Origin: Imbricaverruca yamaguchii
Taxonomy: Eukaryota; Arthropoda; Thecostraca; Neoverrucidae
Direction of reading: 5' to 3'
DNA: 64,000 bases
NCBI GenBank assembly: GCA_034440575.1
Contig: JAOTOL010001469.1
Location: 1 to 64,000 of the forward strand
The notes under the pieces are model-generated. The model was given only the letters and a program-made list of their open reading frames with translations. It had not been told where the DNA came from and ran no database searches. How positions within the stretch are numbered: the stretch's first letter is position 1; the number at the start of each line of letters is the position of its first letter. The position numbers were made by a program, and so were the translations under genes. This document shows, piece by piece, positions 47,512-59,500 of the stretch.

Positions 47512-50500
47512 TATCTATATATATGTATATATATATGCATTTTCTCGACGTCATATTGAGCCACCTGTTCTCTGATGTTGTCTTCAGGTGGACCTGACTG
47601 AGAATGGCAAGGTGATCCTCAAGAACTTCCTCTTTAACGTGGCCAGTCTCACTGGTACTTTCACGCTTAAATCTCGAGAGGCCGACCTCCTCAATTTCAT
47701 CCGAGCTACCGTGAGGGAGCAGAAAGTTTTGGTGAGTGTAGTGGTGGAGTGGACTGGACAGTGTGTACTGCAGAATGTACTCATTGCGTGGCTGGTGTCT
47801 GGCAGTTGCTGGTCAGCGGCGGAGTGGACTCGACAGTGTGTGGCTGGTGTCTGGCAGTTGCTGGTCAGCGGCGGAGTGGACTCGACAGTGTGTGGCTGGT
47901 GTCTGGCAGTTGCTGGTCAGTGGCGGAGTGGACTCGACAGTGTGTGGCTGGTGTCTGGCAGTTGCTGGTCAGCGGCGGAGTGGACTCGACAGTGTGTGGC
48001 TGGTGTCTGGCAGTTGCTGGTCAGCGGCGGAGTGGACTCGACAGTGTGTGCCGCCCTGCTGCACAAGGCCCTAGTTCAGGATCAGGTGGTGGCGGTACAC
48101 ATTGACAACGGCTTCATGAGAAAACACGAGAGCCTTCAGGTGGAGCAGAGCCTGAAGAAGATCGGCCTCAAGCTCAAAGGTGGGTCAGACGGCCCAGTCA
48201 CGGGGTAGACGGACGGCCCAGTCACGGAGTGAACGGGCGGCCCACTCACAGGGGTAGACGCACGGCCCAGCCACGGAGATAGACGGACGGCCCGTATATT
48301 ATTATAGGGCATATTGTATAATAATATACCCCATGTATGGTATATTATTATAGATGTTGTTTAGTCTAGTCATTACAGCATCCCATCTTCATTAATGAAC
48401 CTCCTTGGGCTTTCACTGAATTGGCCATCACCCAGTATGCCACCCTGCAATGTTTCATCGTGATCAGTGGAATAAGCGGATGAACGCTGGTCCAGCGTGG
48501 GAAAGCAATGTTCCTCCTGATACTCCTGTTATGATTTGAATCAGATATGGGTTGCCACCCTCAGTTATGGATATTGGCCCAGATCGGCTTTTTTGGGGTT
48601 ATATTTGGAGACAGTGTGGTGAAATCGTCGCCCTGATAAAGCATACAATTTCTTCTGTTGAGACCTTTTTTCGATTCCTGTCCGGTGGTGTGGGGATACA
48701 GGGTCATCTTCCATCCACGCGTGCCCTCCCTCTTATGATGCACTTTGAGTTTGTTTTTGTATAATGGCCAACAGTTAGTGCCAGCCTGGTGGACGCTTAG
48801 TCAGTCATCCAGGCTCCATTTGTACAACATTGCCCAGACCCGCTCTGAAGAGTGGAATGTTCCAAGGTTGTCTACTTTACAGCTTGTGTGTTTCAAACTG
48901 ATTTGGGATTTTCTAAACGTTCAACACTTGGTATTCTGAACCATGATAATGTGGAAAATGTGGAAAGCTGACTGTGTGTTAAAAGAAATGTGGAAAGCTG
49001 ATAAACGCTTTTAATTTGTGGGGCTTGCATGGCAGTAGTTTTGCGATTTTAAAGTTCTAACTTTGCTCATCAGATCATGTTGTTATTCCTGGATGTTTCA
49101 TATTTGGACGATTGGTGACCTTTGGGGTATTGATTTCGTAGCTTCGAAGTGCTTGGTTTTGATATCAGCCCGTCAGCGACTCCTCATAACCTCTGTGTGG
49201 CCTGAGACTGTTCATGACCCATCTGCGTGGTTTGGGGCAGCCCACAGCCTCCACTGCGTGGTTTCAGACTGTCCATAGTCTCCAGCCTGCACATAGCACC
49301 CTCTGTGAATCGTTCATAGCCTGTTGTCCGGAGCGCATAAACTCCTCTTTGTCGTGCCAGGCCGCTCATGTCTACTCCGGTTGGACAGTGATAAGCGCCC
49401 GGCATAGTTTCGTCAACGGCTACACTTCGGTGCCGGAGATGGGCGTCAACGGAGTGATGCGGAAGCGCACCACCAGTCTGCTGTGTCGCACCACCCACCC
49501 GGAGCAGAAGAGGAGGATCATCGGCGACACCTTCATCAAGGTCGGTGGAAACCACAGCCTGGTGGAAGCGGCGTCACTTTTCTAATCGCACAACTGGGGT
49601 GCTTAGTTCTCAAGATTCTCCAACTAATAGGACGGAACGAACGCCGCTATTGGTGCCTCTTCAAATGGCCGTTTCTCCAACTCGTCTGGTCGAATGGGCC
49701 CCCTAACACTAACACACTACCTACCACTAACACCATTTCCATTTTGTGATGTATCGAGCATTTTCACACCCGTCGGTGAGTTAGTTTGTCTGAAGGTATA
49801 AAATTAGTTCTGATTGATTATGGTACTGAGTATGTAGTCGATGCCACTTCCTTTTCACATTTTAGAGCCTTGTCCAATTCGTGAACTACGGGCTATGACC
49901 GTGTTCGCATTACCCAGGCACATTTATGTCAGAGCAGTCGCGATCCAGCTGGAGCTTGCGACCTACCCAAGCGCACCGCTCTCGTCAGCCACAGCTCGCC
50001 CGCTGTGACTCCCGCCCCACGTACGACAGGTGGCCAATGACGTCATCAGCGAGCTGAATCTGCGTCCGGAGGAGGTGCTGCTGGCGCAGGGCACGCTGCG
50101 GCCCGACCTGATCGAGTCTGCGTCGCACCTGGCGTCGTCGGCCGCCCAGTGCATCAAGACCCACCACAACGACACGGACCTGGTGCGCCAGCTGAGACAG
50201 CAGGGCCGCGTCGTCGAGCCGCTCAAGGACTTCCACAAGGACGAGGTGGGCGGCGCCGGGCACGCATGCGGCCGCTGCCGGCGCTGGTGTGTGAGAGGAC
50301 GCTGTGCAGTGGTCTGTGGCGGTGGTGTGGGAGAGGACGCTGTGCAGTGGTCTGTGGGAAGACGCCGAGCAGTGGTCTGTGGCGGTGGTGTGTGGGAGGA
50401 CGCTGGGCAGTGGTCTGTGGCGGTGGTGTGTGTGGGAGGACGCCGGGCAGTGGTCTGTGGCGGTGGTGTGTGGGAGGACGCTGGGCAGTGGTCTGTGGCG

Positions 50501-53500
50501 GCGGTGTGTGGGAGAGGACGCTGGGCAGTGGTCTGTGGCGGTGGTGTGTGGGAGGACGCTGTGCAGTGGTGTGGGACGCAGCGTGGTTGTGGCGTGGTGT
50601 GTGGGGGACGCTGGGCAGTGGTCTGTGGCGGTGTGTGTGGGGGACATGAGGGTGGTCTGGCGTGGTGTGGGGGGACGCTGGGGTGGTCTTGGCGGTGTGT
50701 GTGGGAGGACGCTGGGCAGTGGTCTGTGGCCGTGGTGTGTGGGAGGACGCTGGGCAGTGGTCTGTGGCGGTGGTGTGTGGGAGGACGATGAGCGGTGGTC
50801 TGTGGCGGTGGTGTGTGTGATGTTGCCTAATGCTGACGGTCTGACTGAATGCATACAGGACTTGCATTTTTCTTCCTTGTGACGGCAAACCTGCTGCCCC
50901 CTTAAACCGAAGTCCTTAGCTTACAGATATTTCCGTGTTCTGATTTCTCGCATCTCTTTCATGTGATATGTTTGAAGGAACGCTTTCTTTCTGTTGGAAG
51001 GATTTACTTAGCACTTACTACGCTTACTTACTACACTTAGTCTCCTTTTTCTGAGTGGCTGAACCAGCTACTTCCCTCGCGACGACACGCACTGTGAAAT
51101 TGTATCAATGCCCCCTCTAATATGTCCAGAATCCACTTGATAGGCACACCCAAGTAATAGCTCCCACCAGCAGTGAAGTACTATAGAATAAAACTTATGG
51201 GCGCGAATGATAAATTATTGTCAGTGCCCTAAAGCCCAAATAAATACTAACACTTGATAGGTGAAATACTTTGCGACCACCGAGTGATTTTATGTCTATG
51301 GATTATGTTTCGCATTGAAATATAAATCAGCTTTGGAAAACACACTAAAGTATTACGAATTACACCATGTAGCTAATTTGCCAGAAACTTGCCCTTTGTA
51401 TGCACCTTCGCAATAATTCGTACGAACTGATTCTTTATGCTACTGATCTGACCGGTGGGAATTTGTGTCTGGCGTCACCGCCGGATGAGTGTGCAGTGGC
51501 GACCTGACGACGTGATGTGACGTGACGTAACGTGACGTGGCCTGACGTAACAGGGCCTAACGTGACGTGGCCTGACTGACGCAGCGTGATCTGACGTGAC
51601 GTGGTCTGACGTGACGCGGCACGGTGGCAGGTGCGCGCGCTGGGCCACAGTCTGGGTCTGCCGCCCGAGCTGGTGGAGCGGCACCCGTTCCCGGGCCCGG
51701 GCCTGGCCATCCGCGTGGTGTGCGCCGAGGAGCCGTACATGGCCGCCGACTTCTCGGAGACGCAGGTCCTGCTGCGCATCATTGCCGACTACAGCAGCTG
51801 CAAACAACGGGTACTGTCCGCCTCTCGTCTGTCCGTGTCTGTCGACACCAGCCGACTGTGTCTGTCCGTGTTTGCCGACACCAGCCGACTGTGTCCGTGT
51901 CTGTCGACACCAGCCGACTGTGCCTGTCCGTGTCTGCCGACACCAGCCGACTGTGTCTGTCCGTGTCTGTCGACACCAGCCGACTGTGTCTGTCCGTGTT
52001 TGCCGACACCAGCCGACTCTGTCCGTGTCTGCCGACACCAGCCGACTGTGTCCGTGTCTGTCGACACCAGCCGACTGTGTCTACCCCCGCCTCTCGTCTG
52101 TCCGTGTCTGTCGACACCAGCCGACTGTGTCTGTCCGTGTCTGCCGACACCAGCCGACTGTGTCTGTCCGTGTTTGCCGACACCAGCCGACTGTGTCTGT
52201 CCGTGTCTGCCGACACCAGCCGACTGTATCTGTCCGTGCTGCCGATATCAGCCACCTTGTGCAAGCAGTAGGTGCGCAAGAGTAGCAGAGTTTCGCACCC
52301 GGAATACGAAATCCAGCAGCAGAAATGAACTCTGACAAGAAATTATGGTCACGATTCATGGCATATGCAGTGAAATGTGCTGGGGTTCAAAACGAGGGGG
52401 TGGCGACTAGTCATGTCCCGGGCGTGGGTCACGATCCGCGGAGTGGAAAGAAGGTGGGGCAGCCGAGCTCGCGGCTCCATCGATACTACACTCGAACAGA
52501 AGTGTGCGGCTTTGCGATCACCCGGCGTCTACGAGCTGCACGTCGCCGGATGTTGCCGGAGCCGACATTGATTACTATGTCACTGGATGTGACTGCCATT
52601 AAATAGTGTTTTGTTTGTTTTGGGCGAATGTGGTTGTCATCATTGTCTAAGTGCGTTTGACGGCAATTGTTTATGCGGTTGACGGTGTTCCCTGTGTGTG
52701 GTAGCTATGCGCTGCTGACGACATTATCCATCGGTTGGGCGTTTTGTCATCAATGTGGTTGGTGATATTGGCTGTGACTATGCGTGTGAGCGGAGTGATT
52801 GTATCTTTAGTAATTGATGTACAGCCCCATTTTGCGTGAGCGCCGATATTGCTGTGTTGACTTGCATGCTATGGTAACGGGTACGCAGTGATAAATTATT
52901 CTGGAAATAGGGGAGCTAATCGTCAATTCTGGAAAGTCGAAGCATCCTAAAGCTTAAATAACTAACTAACTATTCAAGGAATATGGTGGAGTGTGCCACT
53001 TTCTGAACACTGAATCAACATCCTTCCTAAAGAAGTATCCACATCGTGTTTCTTGATACTTGTTCATGAAGTAGACGTGTCCTCGTTTTTGACAGTATCT
53101 CATTGATGAATGGCATGCCTATGCTCACCCTAAGGGATCGTGATACACAGCATATTGCAGTGCAATCCCTGGTATATGGATTACCTATGACCTGCTTTGC
53201 TGTGCAATACCAGTCTATATTATATGCCTTTTTGGAGTTATTCTGGATATAGGTATTCATAAATTTGCCATCTCAAGACAATCAAAGAAGATACAGTTAT
53301 TAGTACGCCATTGGCTGGAATGTAAGATGGAATGAGTTAAAAAGTGTTTGAAGTGACAACAATTACAAGGTGCATTTCGACATTCTGTGCTGGATTCGAT
53401 TTCTTATATCGAGCGAAAACCCATCATTTGGGCGCTACCGATATGTATTGTGGTGATCCGTGTGTGCTGTGGTTATTCATGGATAATGTAGTGACCTGTA

Positions 53501-56500
53501 ATGTATACTGTGTGCTGTAGAAACCTATCAGACGTATCGTGATGACATGTGTGTAAAGGCACTATATAACCGATGCACTTGGTGCTTCGCCAAACCCTAA
53601 TACCACAACATACTGCCAGGTATGCTGTGTACTGTGGTGACCCGTGTATTCCGTGTGTGGCGGCAGAGGTGTACTGTGGTGACCCGTGTGTGGTGACAGA
53701 GGTGTACTGTGGTGACCCGTGTGTGGTGACAGAGGTGTACTGTGGTGACCCGTGTGTGGTGACAGTGGTGTACTGTGGTGACCCGTGTGTGGTGACAGAG
53801 GTGTACTGTGGTGACCCGTGTGTGGTGGCAGAGGTGTACTGTGGTGACCCATGTGTGGTGACAGAGGTGTACTGTGGTGACCCACGGGTACCACAGTGAG
53901 TGGTGTACTGTGGTGACCCGTGTGTGGTGACAGAGGTGTACTGTGGTGACCCGTGTGTGGTGACAGAGGTGTACTGTGGTGACCCGTGTGTGGTGGCAGA
54001 GGTGTACTGTGGTGACCCGTGTGTGGTGGCAGAGGTGTACTGTGGTGACCCGTGTGTGGTGACAGAGGTGTACTGTGGTGACCCGTGTGTGGTGACAGAG
54101 GTGTACTGTGGTGACCCGTGTGTGGTGACAGAGGTGTACTGTGGTGACCCGTGTGTGGTGACAGGTGTACTGTGGTGACCCGTGTGTGGTGGCAGAGGTG
54201 TACTGTGGTGACCGTGTGTGGTGGCAGAGGTGTACTGTGGTGACCCGTGTGTGGCGGCAGAGGTGTACTGTGGTGACATGTGTGTGACGGCAGAGGTGTA
54301 CTGTGGTGACCCATGTGTGGCGGCAGAGGTGTACTGTGGTGACCCGTGTGTGGTGACAGAGGTGTACTGTGTGACCCGTGTGTGGTGACGAGGTGTACTG
54401 TGGTGACCCGTGTGTGGTGACAGGGTGTACTGTGGTGACCCGTGTGTGGTGGAGGTGTACTGTGGTGACCCGTGTGTGGTGGCGAGGTGTACTGTGGTGA
54501 CCCGTGTGTGGGAGAGGTGTACTGTGGTGACCCGTGTGTGGTGGCGGGTGTACTGTGGTGACCCGTGTGTGTGGGGGTGTACTGTGGTGACCCGTGTGTG
54601 GTGACGGAGGTGTACTGTGGTGACCCGTGTGTGGTGACGAGGTGTACTGTGGTGACCCGTGTGTGGTGGCAGGGTGTACTGTGGTGACCGTGTGTGGTGA
54701 CAGAGGTGTACTGTGGTGACCCATGTGCGGTGACAGTGGTGTACTGTGGTGACCCGTGTGTGGTGGCAGAGGTGTACTGTGGTGACCCGTGTGTGGTGAC
54801 AGAGGTGTACTGTGGTGACCCGTGTGTGGTGACAGAGGTGTACTGTGGTGACCCGTGTGTGGTGGCAGAGGTGTACTGTGGTGACCCGTGTGTGGTGGCA
54901 GAGGTGTACTGTGGTGACCCGTGTGTGGTGACAGAGGTGTACTTTTTGGGTGTACTGTGGTGACCCGTGTGTGTGGTGGCAGAGGTGTACTGTGGTGACC
55001 CGTGTGTGGTGACAGGGTGTAGTGTATGTGGTGACCCGTGTGTGGTGGCAGAGGTGTACTGTGGTGACCCGTGTGTGGTGACGGGTGTACTGTGGTGACC
55101 GTGTGTGGCGGCAGAGGTGTACTGTGGTGACCCGTGTGTGGTGACAGAGGTGTACTGTGGTGACCCGTGTGTGGTGACGGAGGTGTACTGTGGTGACCCA
55201 TGTGCGGTGACAGAGGTGTACTGTAGTGACACGTGTGTGGCGGCAGAGTCACGCTCTGCTCAACAGGATTGACAGCGCCACGTCAGAGGAGGAGCGTACC
55301 ATGTTGCTGCGTATATCGTCCAAGCACCGCCTGGCCACCACACTGCTGCCCATACAGACAGTGGGCGTGCAGGTAAGCGTAGCCCAACCTAACATAGTCT
55401 CAGACACGAGCCGACTTCGCTTGACGACATATTTTACCGTTCTTTCGCGTTCCTCAAGCAGCGCACTTGCGACGTGTGACTGGTTGTCCGGCTGCGTTAT
55501 TATTGGATTTGGGAGAGTGTGTTCGATGACGACATGTCACTTCGCTGTTGATATGTGATCAGGGTTAAAATAATGGTTTTTCGTTAGGTGTGAGATGTTG
55601 AAACGAACACAATAGGATGTCGAAATTTGTCATGTAATTAGTGTCATTTAAAATGCTTAAAATGTCTTTCAGACTCATATTTGAGCCAATGGTGTAGGTA
55701 CTTATGACCGCACCTTATTATTTGTTTTGATATTCATAATTCAGGAAGAACTGCATTCGGGACATGGAGAATAATCCTATGCTATAAATTGGCAATGTAT
55801 GCCACATTACATTATAGACAATCTCTATTCTTGAAATTGCATTACGGAATATTCGTGCATTACCATACCTTATCGAGAGCATGGACATGATGCTGATAAG
55901 TGAGATACTGTTAGAAAGGAGACATGAAGACTTCATAAGCATGCATCAAGGAGCAGAATGTCGATACTTCTTGGAGAAGGATATCGATCGAGTGTTCAAT
56001 AAGTGGTATATTCCACCCTATTGCACGAATAATTTAACACTGTATGTCATGCTTCTTGGGTGTGTGTGTGTGCCAGGGTGACGGCCGCACCTACAACTAC
56101 TGCGCCGGCATAAGCGGCGACTCCGAGCCAGACTGGGGGGAGCTGATGCAGCTGGCTCGGCTGATTCCGCGCATCTGTCACAATATCAACAGGCAAGTGG
56201 ATCACACTGTCGTCAATCTGTTACCCCGCCAACCCCCACACTGTCTGCTGATTTTATCAGACATACTCTGTGCATAGCAGCAATACAAGACAAATGTATA
56301 TTTTTTAAAAGGTGTGGCAGCTGCCACGTATATATTTATTTGCATGATACACTATTTCTATCAGTATATTAATGATGTTTCTTGCACTCAGTTTATTGAG
56401 TAGGGTGTTATGCCAACATAACTTTCTGTATGGACCTTCGCCCCACCTTCGGACATATGAATGGCATTTACATTTATACGGCGAGCTTAGCGCACCAGCA

Positions 56501-59500
56501 GTTTTCGGACGAGATCATTCCGTTTGTCAGCTGAGCATTGCACACGATTGCTAGGCGTGAACCGGTGTAGCGACTCAAGCCTAGCCCTGCCAGGACTGGA
56601 AGCACCAACACAGGTTGGCACTAAACGGCCGAGCTACCAGAACGCCATTGTAGCTCACCATATGATATTAATCCAGCTAAGCTTGTCCCATGTAACGAAT
56701 AGGGTTTCAGCATAGGATGTATTCCCATAATGCCCACGCCCAGAACATGTTCGTCATATCTGCGTTCGTTGGACCTGTATTTAGAACACATGCGGAGTAG
56801 CTCATGGTCCTTGCATTCAGGAAGTTTATTAATAGCAAGTATGCAAAGGAATACAAGTATTAATCAGGTTTGCGATGAAAACGCAATGGGCTAGGAATGC
56901 TTGGAAGCCTGCGGAGTACATGAACATGAAATGGTCTTGCCGTGGCTCCGCTAGTTTGTGGGGAGATCATGAATATATGATTAACCTTGGATGGTTTTAG
57001 GGAATATGGTCATAGTGTTCACCCTGGGCGCGAATAATCAAAACTGGTCGAAGCGCCCTAAAGCCCAAATAATTCAATTGCTTACGCGTCACCGAGTGTG
57101 ACCAGCGAAGCAGCTGCTCCCACACTGGGGACTCGGGTTGTTCTAAACTCTCTAGTGTTCTAGTGCAATCCCGTGGCCGTGATGGTGAGAGCTAGACACC
57201 ATTGGGGACTCGAGGGATGTGCTGAACCCTGTTGCCCTTGCAGGGTGTGCTACATCTTCGGCGGCATAGTGAAGTCTCCTCTAACGGCCGTCACGCCCAC
57301 TTTCCTGACGTCCGGCGTGCTGGCTCAGATCAGGGAGGCCGACCACGTGGCACACCAGGTGAGGTCGTCAGTTGGACCATCGGGTCCAGGTGGGACGGGC
57401 ACGGACAGAGAAGAGAGGCTGACCACGTGACACACCAGGTGAGGTCGTCAGTTGGGCCATCGGGTCCAGGTGGGACGGGCACGGACAGAGAAGGGAGGCT
57501 GACCACGTGACACAGCAGGTGAGGTCGTCAGTTGGACCATCGGGTCCAGGTGGGACGGGCACGGACAGAGAAGGGAGGCTGATCACGTGACACACCAGGT
57601 GAGGTCGTCAGTTGGACCCAGCGGGTTCGAATGGGACGGGCACGGACAGGAGAGGGAGGTCAGGACGATAGGTCGACGCTATGATCTTGTTGAGTGGAGC
57701 AGTTGTGGCCAAGGTCTTCGCACGTTCATCTGACAGACCCCTCCTGTTCTTTGATGGTGTTTTATAAATGGTGGGGATATTGTAATTCAATTTTTACTTT
57801 ATAAAAGGATAATGGCATCTTATGCAGATAAAAATTGAAAAGCCTTGGAAAATGTAGCAAGTGCAGGCGTGCATAGTCAATCGACCAATCGACCAGCCGC
57901 GAGGGACGAGTAGCCTAGGGGTAAGTTGCTCGTTTCACAATCGAAAGGTCGTGGGTTCGATTCTCACCTGTCGCTACTCTTCGCCCGCGACCAATCGGCG
58001 TGAGAGGTTGGCGACGCTACATGACTCAACGGTCGATGTGCCGTAAAAACCAATAACCAACCAACCATCGACCAGCCGCCGGGCGTTCAGGTCACAAAGG
58101 TTTCGTCGGTGCGGTGGCGTGACAATTTGCTGAGTCGACTGGTGTGGCGGCAGATCTGGGTGTCACTTGATCTTTCGAGGCATTGGTCTAGGGTCATGAA
58201 ATGTGTATAGAAGCGTGCTCCCTACAGTCGTAATTATCCTCCAAATGTTGTGCTTTAGTTCCTCAGTAGTTACGAGATCTTGGGAAGGCCGAATCCGCTC
58301 CTTTTTTTATGGTTGACATAACCTAGGATGACCACTGGTAAGTATGAGAATCGGCGAAACGTTGGAAGTCTCGTGGAGCGCAACGCAGTGATATTTTGTT
58401 TTCTATCTCCAGACAGCTGCATGACCGACGCAGTCGATGTGCCCTTACACTCCTCCTATCTCCAGACATATAAGTTGAATGAAGTAAGTTGGATGAAATG
58501 GCGAGGGGTGGCACCTCGTGGAATGGGAGGAAGGTGGACATGTAGGCGAGGGCCTCAACACAAACCAGCTGTGTTTGCGGTCGTGTGGGGTTTGGTATGC
58601 AGGACAGGATGGTGGTGACTTGGCCAGCTGTGTGGTGTCGTGTGGGGTTTGGTGTGCAGGATGGGATGGTGGTGACGTGGCGAGCTGTGTGGTGTCGTGT
58701 GGGGTTTGGTGTGCAGGACGGGATGGTGGTGACGTGGCCAGCTGTGTGGTGTTGTGTGGGGTTTGGTGTGCAGGACGGGATGGTGGTGACGTGGCCAGCT
58801 GTGTGGTGTCGTGTGGTGTTTGGTGTGCAGGATGGGATGGTGGTGACGTGTTGGGTTTGGTGTGCAGGACGGGATGGTGGTGACGTGTGGGGTTTGGTGT
58901 GCAGGACGGGATGGTGGTGTCGTGTGGGGTTTGGTGTGCAGGACGGATGGTGGTGACGTGGCCAGCTGTGTGGTGTGTGGGGTTTGGTGTGCAGAGGTTT
59001 GGTGTGGTGTCGCCTGACCGGCGCCGCTGCCGATCAGGTGCTGACGTCCTCCGGCTGCTCGGCGGCCATCAGCCAGATGCCGGTGGTGCTGCTGCCGCTG
59101 CAGTTCGACCGGGACGCCACGTGCCACCAGTCGTCGTGCCAGCGGTCGGTGGTGATCCGCACCTTCATCACGCGCGACTTCATGACTGGCCTGCCGGCCA
59201 CGCCCGGCAAACAGCTGCCGCTGGAGGTGGGCGCCGCACCTGATAGTGTTGTCGCCGCAGCTGGCAGCGTCACCACCATACTCGTCAGTGTCGCCGCCAC
59301 ACTCGTCAGTGTTCGGCGTGGCCAGAGCTTGCTGACATGGTTTATGGACATGCGGTTCACTACCTGTGACCTCTGCTATATGCTCACTGGGTCCCCAGTA
59401 GTTGGCTGCTCGATGGTGCTTCGTTTGATCAGTCAGTGCAGAGTGTACCCCAGAGGGAAGTGCTCTATGTACTATATCATCGTGGTGTTTCAAAGCCTCC

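Noticed and set aside
47188..47597. Ile/Tyr repeat peptides
   Set aside because: Translation of an (AT)n microsatellite.
49370..49388. Alternative exon 6 acceptor GCCAG at about 49,370
   Set aside because: It breaks the frame from exon 5; TTGGACAG at 49,388 gives [11 protein letters not shown], matching the family.
51500..51600. CREB-site cluster (TGACGTAA)
   Set aside because: The strings come from a degenerate pentamer repeat in an intron; no promoter context.
53633..55246. CRISPR array
   Set aside because: Units are contiguous with no spacers, and the context is an intron of an animal gene. The same applies to all other arrays here.
53562..55252. His/Thr-rich 551-556-codon frames, minus strand
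   Set aside because: Product of the 33-bp array inside GMPS intron 8; the gene is on the other strand.
57901..57978. Functional tRNA-Val gene
   Set aside because: The head has both boxes, but the stems are imperfect and it continues into a SINE body with a tail and 13-bp target duplications.
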